Shown here: positions 1 through 6,786 of the stretch, in pieces
Position numbering within the stretch: position 1 is the stretch's first letter
How the letters are laid out: the number at the start of each line of letters is the position of its first letter
Source of the DNA: Abyssibacter profundi
GTDB lineage: Bacteria > Pseudomonadota > Gammaproteobacteria > Nevskiales > OUC007
Reading direction: 5' to 3'
Assembly: GCF_003151135.1 (NCBI RefSeq)
Contig: NZ_QEQK01000013.1
Coordinates: 1 to 64,000 of the forward strand
Length of the DNA: 64,000 nucleotides
Position numbers and translations under genes: made by a program
The notes under the pieces: model-generated
Told to the model about the DNA's origin: nothing
Seen by the model: only the letters and a program-made list of their open reading frames with translations
Databases searched by the model: none

Positions 1-997
1 TCGCCCAGCTCGCCCAGGCGATCCGAGCCAGCTTGTTGGCCACGGCACAGGCCGCTTTGTTGTGATTGGATCGCGCCTGCACGCCCAGCGCCCAGTGCTG
101 GAGCGGGCTCAGGGGTCTGCCCGCGTTCTGGTTGCGCCTAGCACTGAGTAAAACCGTTCTCGCTCCGTGGATAAGCAGCGTTCTGACGTACTTGTCGCCA
201 CGCTTGCTAATCCCGCCCAGGTGTCGCTTAGAGCCGCTTGAATGCTCTTTTGGCGTCAGCCCCAGCCACGAAGCGAGGTGCCGCCCTGACTGGAAGTGCT
301 TGGGATCACCGGCACTGGCGTATAGCGCGGTGGATGTGAGCAGCCCGATTCCTGGTATTTGTTGCAGCAATCGCACGGCCGGCGTCTGGCGTGCCACGAC
401 AGCGAGCTGGCGCTCGACACGGGCGATCTTGTCATCCAGGTCGTGCACCTCGGCCAGCAGCTCTAGCAGAGTGATCTTCAGCAGGTCAGGGACGGCTGGA
501 TCGTCAATGGCGGCGGCCATCTGTTTGACCGCGACTTTTGCACCGAGTGGCAAGATGACACCAAACTCGCGCAACAGCCCGCGCAGTGTATTGATGCGAG
601 CGGTGCGGCTACCCATCCATGCAGACCGGGCGCGATGCAGACCCTGGATGGCCTGGGCATCCACCTCTTTGACGGGCACTGACAGAATCTCGGGATTGCG
701 ATCGGCTTCGAGCATCGCCATGCAATCCGCCCGATCGGTCTTATTGCGACGGCGATAAGCGCGAACGTAGGGCACAGGGAGCAAGCGCACATCGTGACCG
801 TGCGCGAGCATCAACCGAGCCCAATGGTGGGCCCCTCCGCAGGCCTCCATGACAAACCGACTGCGTGGTCGCTGAACGATAAAGGCCTGAAATTCAGACC
901 GTTTCAGACGGTGATTTTCGACAACGCGACGCCCGTCGGACACCACCAGCTCAAAGATCAGTTTTGCCGTATCCACGGCAATCGTCGTAGATTGCAT
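1..997 (-). CDS. IS110/IS1111-family transposase (C-terminus beyond left edge)
   Basis: This ORF starts at ATG 997-995 behind a strong AAGGAG Shine-Dalgarno sequence and stays open to the window edge, giving 332 residues of a family that is usually about 340 long. The DEDD RuvC-like domain is readable: D9 in AVDTAK, E51 in FVMEACGG, and D88/D91 in KTDRAD. The C-terminal Transposase_20 domain follows, with ASWLGLTPKEHSSGSKRHLGG around the expected catalytic serine and then a KRGDKYVRTLL stretch, which is the IS1111-group pattern. Only the last few residues are missing. The gene looks intact, so the element may be active. It mobilises DNA by RNA-guided recombination in this family. Confidence 0.9.
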   Translation of the reverse strand, partial: MQSTTIAVDTAKLIFELVVSDGRRVVENHRLKRSEFQAFIVQRPRSRFVMEACGGAHHWARLMLAHGHDVRLLPVPYVRAYRRRNKTDRADCMAMLEADRNPEILSVPVKEVDAQAIQGLHRARSAWMGSRTARINTLRGLLREFGVILPLGAKVAVKQMAAAIDDPAVPDLLKITLLELLAEVHDLDDKIARVERQLAVVARQTPAVRLLQQIPGIGLLTSTALYASAGDPKHFQSGRHLASWLGLTPKEHSSGSKRHLGGISKRGDKYVRTLLIHGARTVLLSARRNQNAGRPLSPLQHWALGVQARSNHNKAACAVANKLARIAWASWA

Positions 998-1088
998 GCT
1001 CGGACTCCTTCTGTCGGTGTAGCTCGTGATTCAGAAACACCAGCTTGGCACACAGATGCCGGTAAAACGGCGGGAGGAGTCCATTCCA
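1..1088 (-). mobile_element. IS110-family (IS1111-type) insertion sequence, truncated by the left edge
   Basis: The transposase gene points left. Upstream of its start, about 90 bases lead to a motif GGGAGGAGTCC at 1072-1082, which reads as a subterminal inverted repeat typical of IS1111-type ends. The bases right after it (from about 1088) look like the interior of an integron attC site. I therefore place the right-hand boundary near 1088; the other end lies outside the window. IS1111-type elements carry their non-coding guide (seek/bridge) RNA downstream of the transposase, so that RNA should also lie outside the window. The exact boundary is an inference. Confidence 0.7.
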
Positions 1089-1186
1089 TCAATGCATCCG
1101 ACACTTTTTCCGCTACGCCTGCGGCTTCGCTCCAAAAGCGCCCTTCGGGCGGCCCTGCGGGCTGCGGCTGATGGGCGGCGTTGGGC
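1089..1186 (+). other. attC remnant interrupted by the IS element
   Basis: The right half is clear: GGCTGATGGGCGGCGTTGGGC ends in the core GTTGGGC at 1180-1186. The middle contains the usual long variable hairpin region (about 1110-1165). The left part begins with CAATGCATCCGAC, comparable to AACAATGCCTTGCAGCC in the next attC. The expected RYYYAAC core directly to its left is replaced by the end of the IS, so the insertion appears to lie just after the AAC of the first core. Confidence 0.65.
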
Positions 1187-1198
1187 GTCAGCAAGAAC

Positions 1199-1783
1199 AT
1201 GATTCGGTTAATTATCAGTGCGTTGATAGTTGTTGTCGGGCTCGTATTAGGTATTTTGGCCGCTATAAACGGAAAACCGGTGGTCTCGCTGGCACTTCTG
1301 ATGGCCGCACTATACTGCGCAGCCGGAACACTAATTGGTTTCTATGCAGTGTTTGATAGTCCAATTTGGTCGATCGTTGCCTTTGTAGTCATGTTGGCAG
1401 GTATCGCCGGTGTGTTCGTGTATCACCAGGCATTTAATCTTGATCTCCAAGCAGCCTATGCAGAGGCCTTAACCGACATGATCTCTGCAGATCCGCTGTG
1501 TGAGGACAAACCTGCCGACTTTTATCGGATGAAGGAGTTTGGAGTTTTCGCCTGTGCCACGCAGGCGAATCGCGATCAACTGTCGTCGCTCCGTGATATT
1601 GCAAAAGCTCGCTATTTTGGTCCTGAACTGACTGTGCTTGATGGGGTGTACGAATCTAAGAGCAAACAGGAACGGAACTACTGCGCTGAAGCATTCGCTC
1701 AGCTTCAGGAAAGGTGTCCCAATGCCTTCCAATTTATGAATCAAAAACACCGCAGCGCGCTCATGGCAGCGGCCACCGATTGA
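1199..1783 (+). CDS. Cassette-encoded membrane protein of unknown function
   Basis: The predicted product has 194 residues. I use ATG 1199; an in-frame TTG at 1181 lies inside the attC core and is less likely. The first 75 residues form about three hydrophobic segments (near residues 2-22, 27-47 and 51-72). A soluble C-terminal half follows, with cysteines at DPLCEDK, GVFACAT, RNYCAEA and QERCPN that could form disulfides if it is periplasmic. I do not recognise the family. The gene fills one cassette, begins 19 bases after the recombination point and stops just before the following attC. Cassettes rarely carry their own promoter, so expression may depend on upstream transcription. Confidence 0.7.
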   Translation: MIRLIISALIVVVGLVLGILAAINGKPVVSLALLMAALYCAAGTLIGFYAVFDSPIWSIVAFVVMLAGIAGVFVYHQAFNLDLQAAYAEALTDMISADPLCEDKPADFYRMKEFGVFACATQANRDQLSSLRDIAKARYFGPELTVLDGVYESKSKQERNYCAEAFAQLQERCPNAFQFMNQKHRSALMAAATD

Positions 1784-1784
1784 C

Positions 1785-1872
1785 GTCCAACAATGCCTTG
1801 CAGCCGACCCATTTTCCACTACTTCCCTTCGGTCATTCGCTCCAAATGGGCGGCTGAAGGCAGGCGTTAGGC
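1785..1872 (+). other. attC recombination site (88 bp)
   Basis: The site runs from core GTCCAAC (1785-1791) to core GTTAGGC (1866-1872). The internal arms pair well: TGCCTTGCAGCCGACCCATTT on the left against AAATGGGCGGCTGAAGGCA on the right, with an unpaired extra base as expected for bottom-strand attC recognition. The centre holds a short TTCGGTCATTCGCTCC variable loop. Confidence 0.85.
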
Positions 1873-1882
1873 GGTAAATGAA

Positions 1883-2302
1883 ATGATTGATTCCGTGTAC
1901 ACGTCCAAGATTGATACTTGGCTGCTCGTGGTTTTGCTCGTCAGTGCGGGTGTGGCACTGGTTGCTGCCGGCGCAACGCTCGTAACGAAGTCTGTATTTG
2001 CCATCGCTATTGGTGCATTCATTGCTGCCATCGGAGCAGGCCTGCCTGTCTGGCTACTCACGTCAACCAAATACACCATAGGCAGCGAAAGACTTCTTGT
2101 CCAAAGCGGGCCATTCAAATGGAAGGTCCCGCTCAGCGAAATTTCATCGGTCGAGCCAACGCGCAATCCACTTTCGAGCCCGGCACTGTCGCTTGATCGC
2201 CTTCACATCAAGTACGGCCGCGGTCAGGAATTAATGATCTCGCCAAAGGATCAACCGGCCTTCATCGAAGAGTTAGAGCGAGCCAGAGAAGATGCCGCCT
2301 AA
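1883..2302 (+). CDS. Cassette-encoded PH-domain membrane protein (bPH_4-like)
   Basis: The predicted product has 139 residues. Two transmembrane segments (about residues 12-32 and 38-57) are followed by a compact beta-rich domain: STKYTIGSERLLVQSGPFKWKVPLSEISSVEPTRNP, LDRLHIKYGRGQELMISPKDQPAFIEEL. The pattern of YTI...LLV.SG, I..V..T..P and a final SP.D...F...L fits the bacterial PH domain (DUF1200/bPH_4) found in small membrane proteins of unknown role. ATG 1883 is preceded by an out-of-phase ATG-AAA-TGA at 1878. The stop codon TAA at 2300-2302 overlaps the first core of the next attC, as is common in cassettes. Confidence 0.8.
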   Translation: MIDSVYTSKIDTWLLVVLLVSAGVALVAAGATLVTKSVFAIAIGAFIAAIGAGLPVWLLTSTKYTIGSERLLVQSGPFKWKVPLSEISSVEPTRNPLSSPALSLDRLHIKYGRGQELMISPKDQPAFIEELERAREDAA

Positions 2303-2383
2303 CATCGCCATGGAGAGGGGCATATTTTCCGTTACGCGCTTCGCGCTCCACTCCAAATATGTCCCTCATGGCGGGCGTTATGT
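2297..2383 (+). other. attC recombination site (87 bp)
   Basis: The site runs from core GCCTAAC (2297-2303) to core GTTATGT (2377-2383). The arms CGCCATGGAGAGGGGCATATTT and AAATATGTCCCTCATGGCG pair along most of their length. The last core departs from the strict GTTRRRY consensus in one position, but its exact partner ACATAAC is present at the end of the following cassette. Confidence 0.82.
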
Positions 2384-2466
2384 GCTTTCCGCTAGCTCCG
2401 GAGCTTCGCGTCCGAGCGTCTTAGCGGTAGAGTAAGGTCTGTGTTCTGGATTGCCTGAGAATCGCC

Positions 2467-2706
2467 ATGGCCGCTTCCGCTGACGCTATTGAAAACGACG
2501 CACTTTCTCTCCCGATTGAAGATCGTGCGCGGCTCATTGTCCATCTCCTGGAAAGCATTGAGGAGCGCCCCGGCGGCGATCCCCGGGCAGTCGAACGCGC
2601 TTGGCTAGCCGAAGCTCAACGCCGCTACGACGCGTATCAACGCGGAGAAGTTCAGGCGATTCCAGCCGCGGACGTGTTCTCGGAACTTCGGAAAGATGAT
2701 CATTGA
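2467..2706 (+). CDS. Addiction-module antitoxin (Unstab_antitox family)
   Basis: The predicted product is a 79-residue acidic, helical protein. The motif LSLPIEDRARLIVHLLESIEE is the hallmark N-terminal helix of the putative addiction-module (Unstab_antitox) component, followed by AWLAEAQRRYDAYQRGEVQAIPAADVFSELR. This matches antitoxins that pair with RelE/ParE toxins. It should bind and neutralise the downstream product and repress the shared promoter. The 83 bases between the attC core and the ATG contain GC-rich inverted sequence (GCTAGCTCCGGAGC) that may hold the module's own promoter/operator. Its stop overlaps the toxin start (TTGA), indicating translational coupling. Confidence 0.85.
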   Translation: MAASADAIENDALSLPIEDRARLIVHLLESIEERPGGDPRAVERAWLAEAQRRYDAYQRGEVQAIPAADVFSELRKDDH

Positions 2707-3002
2707 AGGCAATCAGCTTCTTGCCAGCTGCGCGCGAGGATATCCGGCGCGAGAAGTCCTACTACCGGAAAATCAATCCCGAACTCGCACGCCAATTCCA
2801 AGCAGCGGTTGAGACCGCAGCCAATGGCGCCGCTGAGAACCCCCAAGCGATGCAAGTACTGGAGCACGAAATCCGTCGCTGGCCGCTCACGACCTTCCCG
2901 CACGGCTTGCTCTATCGCGATGAACCGGATTCGGTTCTTGTTCTCGCGGTGTTTCATCCCAGCCAATCACCCGTTCGGTGGCAAGGTCGGTCGCGCACAT
3001 AA
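2703..3002 (+). CDS. RelE/ParE-family toxin in an integron cassette
   Basis: The predicted product has 99 residues and starts at TTG 2703, overlapping the antitoxin stop by 4 bases. The fold signature is clear: ISFLPAAREDIRREKSYYRKINPELARQFQAAVETAANGAAENPQAMQVLEHEIRRWPLTTFPHGLLYRDEPDSVLVLAVFHPSQSPVRW. The central FPHGLLYR and the terminal VLAVFHPSQSP.RW are typical ParE/RelE elements. Toxins of this group either inhibit gyrase (ParE) or cleave mRNA on ribosomes (RelE); sequence alone does not settle which. The stop codon overlaps the ACATAAC core. Such modules are thought to stabilise large cassette arrays. Confidence 0.87.
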   Translation: MKAISFLPAAREDIRREKSYYRKINPELARQFQAAVETAANGAAENPQAMQVLEHEIRRWPLTTFPHGLLYRDEPDSVLVLAVFHPSQSPVRWQGRSRT

Positions 3003-3003
3003 C
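2995..3003 (+). other. First core of a truncated attC
   Basis: GCACATAAC is the exact reverse complement of the GTTATGTGC that opens this cassette at 2377. No matching second half follows. From about 3004 the sequence leads into a decayed IS110-family transposase end, so this attC was interrupted at the same place as the first one. Confidence 0.7.
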
Positions 3004-3031
3004 AAGTGACTATGGTCGGAAGTCAATAAAT

Positions 3032-3118
3032 TCAGGCCAAATCTGGATTCCAATGCTGCCCGGTTTTCATCCTCACATTGATAATCGTGATGAGCTTTTG
3101 CATTTCGGCGAGTCGTTG
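3032..3118 (-). pseudogene. Decayed C-terminal remnant of an IS110-family transposase
   Basis: Read leftward, this stretch encodes 28 residues ending at a TGA at 3034-3032: QRLAEMQ, KLITIINVRMK, TGQHWNPDLA. This resembles the last residues of many IS110/IS116-type transposases (KLLTILNAMVKTGQHW...). Upstream of it the frame is broken and I cannot follow the rest of the protein. The remnant has the same orientation as the intact element at 1-997 and abuts an attC core in the same way. The match is to a conserved tail only. Confidence 0.6.
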
Positions 3119-3684
3119 AGCAGGGCATAGGCCAGCAACGTCCGACTCCGCTCACGCTGCTTAGCAAGCCTTTCTTCTCTAACCACCCAGGGAGTGTCGC
3201 AGTGGTGTTGCCAAACGCCTCGTGATGCGAAGGATTGCCGTGGCCAGCTGCTTGGTGTGTCCACGCAGACTGAGGTGAAGCGGCTTGGGCAGGATGCGGG
3301 ATCGTTTGTTGTCGCTAAAGCTTGATCAGCACCAGCCGATAACGTCCTTGGATCCGCATGCACGGGGGCCGACATGGCCTGCACCGACGTCTTTCTCTTT
3401 CACACGCAAACCAGCTATTTGATCGTGGTCGACGATGACCCCGATGCACTGGAGCGCGCACTTCTTGTCGGGCCGCTTCGCCCGCTCAACGGCGGCGAGC
3501 CCGTACCCGAAGGCTTGGCGTTGGAACTGCTGTATTTGTTCGGGGGCGTACGTGTGGAATCGGGTGATGCTTATGTCATCCCACCGATTGATCACACCGC
3601 TTCCAGAGCTGTGATCGCTCAGGAGGCGGTCACGGCGCTACCGCGATCTAGCGATACGCCGGCCACAACCGCGTTTCGCCTGCA
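3119..3684. other. Stretch without a recognisable gene
   Basis: About 560 bases between the IS remnant and a dispersed repeat. Short ORFs exist on both strands (3374-3688 rightward, 3326-3595 leftward) but neither has a recognisable domain or convincing ribosome binding site. A leftward stretch with RGHTKQLATAILRITRRL near 3200-3280 looks protein-like but is interrupted. The likeliest reading is debris of mobile elements. Confidence 0.5.
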
Positions 3685-3730
3685 CTAGCGCAACACTGAC
3701 CGACTCGCGCCGCCAAGTTGCTGCCTGCGA
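3685..3730 (+). repeat. Dispersed repeat, divergent copy 1 of 3
   Basis: CTAG...CACTGA...TCGCGCCGCCAAGTTGCTGCCTGCGA matches the copies at 21721 and 24010. The right half (GCCGCCAAGTTGCTGCC) is identical, and the left part differs at several positions. The final AACAGGCCAGGCA block of the other copies is absent. Confidence 0.65.
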
Positions 3731-3748
3731 TCCCCGGTCCGTCTGCGA

Positions 3749-4156
3749 TTAGGCGGACCGCAGCGACTGGCTGCGGTCGCTGCTGCGGCGTGCGTGAATT
3801 GTCGGGCGCTGCGCCTGGCGGCGGTCATGGGCGGCGCACAGTTCTACGTCGATGATGGCCTGGACGTGTTCGGGCAGGAAGTGCACCCGCTGGCCTGATT
3901 CCACATCCCCCGAGCGTGAGCCGGGCACGGCCATCCGCCGTGCCGTCTTGGCGTCGTAGCGTTGTACGCCGACGACGATGCCATGCAATTCATCCCCGAG
4001 CCGTTGCTCGGCCCGCACGCGGATAATCTCCCCACCGACGGCGATCATCTCCAGGATGTAGCGGCCGTCCGTGAGCAGGGTCTCGGGGCAGGCCCCGTCG
4101 TCCGGCCCGAGGACCGTTGGTGCGGCAGCTTCGCGAAGAACAAATCGTGATGGCAT
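3749..4156 (-). CDS. Hypothetical protein
   Basis: The predicted product has 135 residues. The start ATG at 4156 has a good GGGGAG ribosome binding site eight bases upstream, which supports a real gene. The protein is soluble with no signal peptide or membrane segment. The central stretch GRYILEMIAVGGEIIRVRAEQRLGDELHGIVVGVQRYDAKTA looks like alternating beta strands, followed by a RVHFLPEHVQAIIDVELCAAHD helix-like region and an Arg/Ser-rich tail. I do not recognise a family. A GGTCCG/CGGACC inverted repeat at about 3735-3760 overlaps its 3' end. It stands alone, between mobile-element debris and the monooxygenase operon. Confidence 0.55.
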   Translation of the reverse strand: MPSRFVLREAAAPTVLGPDDGACPETLLTDGRYILEMIAVGGEIIRVRAEQRLGDELHGIVVGVQRYDAKTARRMAVPGSRSGDVESGQRVHFLPEHVQAIIDVELCAAHDRRQAQRPTIHARRSSDRSQSLRSA

Positions 4157-4356
4157 GTTGGCGGCTCCCCAGTCGCGCGTGTCTAATAACCGACTTCTGC
4201 AAGCCGCATGCCTGGAAAAACCGGCTGCAGACGCTTGATTTCACGTCGTCATTACGGAAAACCGACGTCAAAGCTTGGCATGGGGAAGCCGGTGCCAGGA
4301 ATCCGTCAGCTGCAGCAACCTCTGCCGAAACCGCGAAGACCTGGCACCTGGGCCCG
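4157..4356. other. Intergenic gap, no gene seen
   Basis: 200 bases between the hypothetical gene and the end of the monooxygenase gene. It contains GC-rich inverted sequence but no clear terminator with a T-run and no plausible ORF. Confidence 0.4.
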
Positions 4357-5871
4357 TTAGGCTGCCTGGGTGGCGGCCTTGGCCGGCGACTCGGTACGGC
4401 TCGGCTGGGCAAGAAACCGCATCGTGCCGTCATCCAGCTTGGTGAAGCGCGTCACTGCCAGATCCATCACGTAGTTCTGATGCACACGCCACGGCGCCCG
4501 GGTGCCCTGCTGGGGGAGGAAATCCTTGGCGCGCTGGATATAACCGGATTCCAGATCGACCATATCGTCGGCTTCCACGCCCTCGCGGCGTTCGGGGATG
4601 CAGACGGCCTCGCCCCGTTTGTCCATCCGCTGAAGCAGCCGGCAGACGTACTGGGCCGTCAGGTCACATTTAAGCGTCCATGATGCATTGGTGTACCCAA
4701 AGGCAAAGGCCATGTTCGGGACGCCATCGAGCATCATGCCTTTGTAGATCAGCCGCTCACCGGTTTCGACCGGCTGGCCGTCCAGGCTGAGCGTCGCCCC
4801 GCCAAACAACTGAATGTTCAGGCCGGTGGCTGTGACGATGATGTCGGCCTCGAGCAGTTCTCCGCCACGGGTGCGCACGCCTTCGGCTTCAAAGCGTTCG
4901 ATGTGGTCGGTCACGATGTTCGCGTTCCCCTTGCGCAGGGCACGGAACAAATCGCCATTCGGCGCGATGCAAAGACGCTGATCCCAGGGCTTGTAGCTTG
5001 GGTTGAAATGCAGATCGGCATCGACCGCATCACCCAGCTGCTGACGGGCGAAGTGCAGAATTTTTTCCCGCGTGCTGTCCGGCTTGCGCCGCGCGTACTG
5101 GTAGAAATACATGCTGAGCAAGATGTTCTTCCAACGGGTCAGCGAGCCCGCCATGCGCTGCGGCAGCAGCTGTCGCAACTTGCCGGCGATGGCATCACGG
5201 CGCGGCAGATTGACCACGTAGGTCGGCGATCGCTGCAACATGGTGACCTGGGCGCCGTTCTTGACCAGCGACGGGATGAGCGTGATGGCGGTGGCGCCAC
5301 TGCCAATCACAACGATGCGTTTGCCGGCAACGTCCAAATCCTCCGGCCAGTGCTGCGGGTGCACGATGGTTCCGTCGAAGGCCTCGCGGTTGGCGAACGA
5401 CGGCGTGTAGCCGGAGGCATAGTCGTAGTAGCCGGAGCAGACATGCAGAAAACGGCAGCTGAACCGCTGCTCGCCGCCTGCGGTCTGGCATGTCACCAAC
5501 CAGCGCGCCTGTTCGCTATTCCAATCTGCACTGGTGACTCGATGACCGAAGCGGATCTGGCGATCAATCCCGTACTTGGCCGCCGTGTCCTGGATGTACT
5601 GGCGAATGGTGTCGCCGTCGGCAATGCTGACGTCGCTATCCCAGGGTTCGAAAGGAAAGCCCAGCGTGCTCATGTCCGAATCTGAACGGATGCCGGGGTA
5701 GCGGAACAAATCCCAGGTGCCACCGATGGCATCGCGCGCCTCGACGATGGTGTAGGTCTTGTCAGGGCACTCGGTTTGCAGCCGGTAGGCGGCATCCACG
5801 CCGGACAGGCCGGCGCCAACGATCAGGACATCGATGTCGATGGCCTCGGGCCGTGCAGCATCAAACGCCAT
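4357..5871 (-). CDS. Flavin-containing Baeyer-Villiger monooxygenase, EthA-like
   Basis: The predicted product has 504 residues and should be a cytosolic FAD- and NADPH-dependent enzyme that inserts oxygen next to a carbonyl (ketone to ester). Visible motifs are the FAD Rossmann site DVLIVGAGLSG (residues 14-24), the GGTWDLFRYPGIRSD block, the type I Baeyer-Villiger fingerprint FxGxxxHxxxWP (FDGTIVHPQHWP, residues 165-176), and the NADPH site VVIGSGATA (187-195). The whole chain resembles mycobacterial EthA, including RSPTYVVNLP, PWDQRLC and YTNASWTLK. It overlaps the upstream SDR gene by 11 bases and has an AGGAGG ribosome binding site inside it, so the two are co-transcribed. The natural substrate is unknown; a cyclic or long-chain ketone is likely. 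Confidence 0.93.
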   Translation of the reverse strand: MAFDAARPEAIDIDVLIVGAGLSGVDAAYRLQTECPDKTYTIVEARDAIGGTWDLFRYPGIRSDSDMSTLGFPFEPWDSDVSIADGDTIRQYIQDTAAKYGIDRQIRFGHRVTSADWNSEQARWLVTCQTAGGEQRFSCRFLHVCSGYYDYASGYTPSFANREAFDGTIVHPQHWPEDLDVAGKRIVVIGSGATAITLIPSLVKNGAQVTMLQRSPTYVVNLPRRDAIAGKLRQLLPQRMAGSLTRWKNILLSMYFYQYARRKPDSTREKILHFARQQLGDAVDADLHFNPSYKPWDQRLCIAPNGDLFRALRKGNANIVTDHIERFEAEGVRTRGGELLEADIIVTATGLNIQLFGGATLSLDGQPVETGERLIYKGMMLDGVPNMAFAFGYTNASWTLKCDLTAQYVCRLLQRMDKRGEAVCIPERREGVEADDMVDLESGYIQRAKDFLPQQGTRAPWRVHQNYVMDLAVTRFTKLDDGTMRFLAQPSRTESPAKAATQAA

Positions 5872-6733
5872 GGGTGGCCTCCTGCGTCGCGGTGGCCTGT
5901 TTGCCGCGCGGGTAGCGCTTGAGGATCAGCGCCTGATAACCCGCGCCCAGCACACGGGCGAACTTGTCGAGCAACTTGGCGTCGGGGCCGACGAGGATGC
6001 GCCGCGCATCGCGCTGAACACCCTTGAGAATGATCTGTGCGGCCTTGGTCGGCGTGGTGGTCTGGATGGCCTTCTCCGACCGACGCTTGTGGGCGTCAAT
6101 CGAGGCACCCGTCAGCCCTTCAATGGCGGCATCCACGCGACCGGAGCTGGCGATCTGCGTCGCCACACCGCCCGGATGCACACAGGACACGCTCACCGGC
6201 GCGCCTTCCATCTCCAGTTCCATGCGCAGGGTTTCGGTGTACCCGCGCACGGCAAACTTGGCGGCGCAGTAACTGGCCTGCGTGGGCATGCCAATCAGCC
6301 CGAACAGGCTGGACAGGTTGACCAGATGGCCTTCGCCCGAGGCACGCAGATGCGGCAGGAACGCCTGGGTGCCGTACACCACACCCCAGAAATTAATGTC
6401 CATCAGCCATTCGAAGTCGGCCTGGCTGGTGGTTTCGGCCGGAGCCGCCAACGCCACCCCAGCATTGTTGAACAGCAGATTCACGCGGCCATGGTCGGCC
6501 ACCACCTGATCGGCCCAGGCATACACGGCTTCGCGGTCGGCGACGTCCAGCACCGTGGTCGTGACCTTCACGCCCTGCGCCGTGGCCTGGTCAGCCGTGG
6601 TCTTGAGACCAGTTTCGCTGATGTCGCTCAAGGCCAGATCACAGCCTGCCGCGGCCAGCTCCATGGCCAACGCGCGGCCAATGCCTGATCCGGCGCCGGT
6701 GATGGCCGCAACCTTATTTGCAAACTGCTTCAT
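5861..6733 (-). CDS. Short-chain dehydrogenase/reductase
   Basis: The predicted product has 290 residues from ATG 6733; an upstream in-frame start at 6796 would run through the operator. NAD(P)-binding motif ITGAGSGIGRA near the N-terminus, NNAG at about residue 87, catalytic Ser in LSSLFG and the YxxxK pair in SYCAAK identify a classical SDR. The C-terminal 60 residues (KAAQIILKGVQRDARRILVG) match SDRs that sit beside Baeyer-Villiger monooxygenases. It probably oxidises an alcohol to the ketone that the monooxygenase then uses, or reverses that step. It is the first gene of the leftward operon controlled by the divergent TetR gene. Confidence 0.9.
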   Translation of the reverse strand: MKQFANKVAAITGAGSGIGRALAMELAAAGCDLALSDISETGLKTTADQATAQGVKVTTTVLDVADREAVYAWADQVVADHGRVNLLFNNAGVALAAPAETTSQADFEWLMDINFWGVVYGTQAFLPHLRASGEGHLVNLSSLFGLIGMPTQASYCAAKFAVRGYTETLRMELEMEGAPVSVSCVHPGGVATQIASSGRVDAAIEGLTGASIDAHKRRSEKAIQTTTPTKAAQIILKGVQRDARRILVGPDAKLLDKFARVLGAGYQALILKRYPRGKQATATQEATHGV

Positions 6734-6747
6734 GTGATCTGAACCTG

Positions 6748-6771
6748 AAGTGATGACGAGTGTCGTCACTT
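6748..6771. promoter_or_regulatory. Palindromic TetR-type operator
   Basis: Two half-sites, AAGTGATGACGA and TGTCGTCACTT, form a near-perfect 24-base palindrome in the gap between the divergent SDR and TetR genes. An extra half-site TGTCGTCA lies at 6788-6795, at the start of the TetR gene. The position suits autoregulation and repression of the SDR-monooxygenase operon. Confidence 0.75.
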
Positions 6772-6786
6772 TACTTCTGAGGACGT

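Larger units (their letters stand above)
1089..3003 (+). mobile_element. Integron gene-cassette array (no integrase visible)
   Basis: Three consecutive segments behave as gene cassettes. Each begins at a GTT core (GTTGGGC 1180, GTTAGGC 1866, GTTATGT 2377) and ends at a RYYYAAC-type core complementary to its own start. GTTAGGCGG at 1866 pairs with CCGCCTAAC at 2295-2303. GTTATGTGC at 2377 pairs exactly with GCACATAAC at 2995. GTTGGGCGTCA at 1180 pairs with TGACGTCCAAC at 1781 with one mismatch. This self-matching is what cassette circularisation by an integron integrase predicts. All ORFs are rightward and tightly packed. No intI gene is in the window, so this is either a CALIN or the distal part of an integron to the left. 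Confidence 0.82.

Noticed and set aside
66-758. A 230-codon rightward ORF at the left edge
   Set aside because: It is antisense to the IS110-type transposase, whose motifs and ribosome binding site are unambiguous.
3326-3688. Two overlapping ORFs on opposite strands (104 and 89 codons)
   Set aside because: Neither shows a domain, a good ribosome binding site or an edge over the other; the area looks like mobile-element debris.
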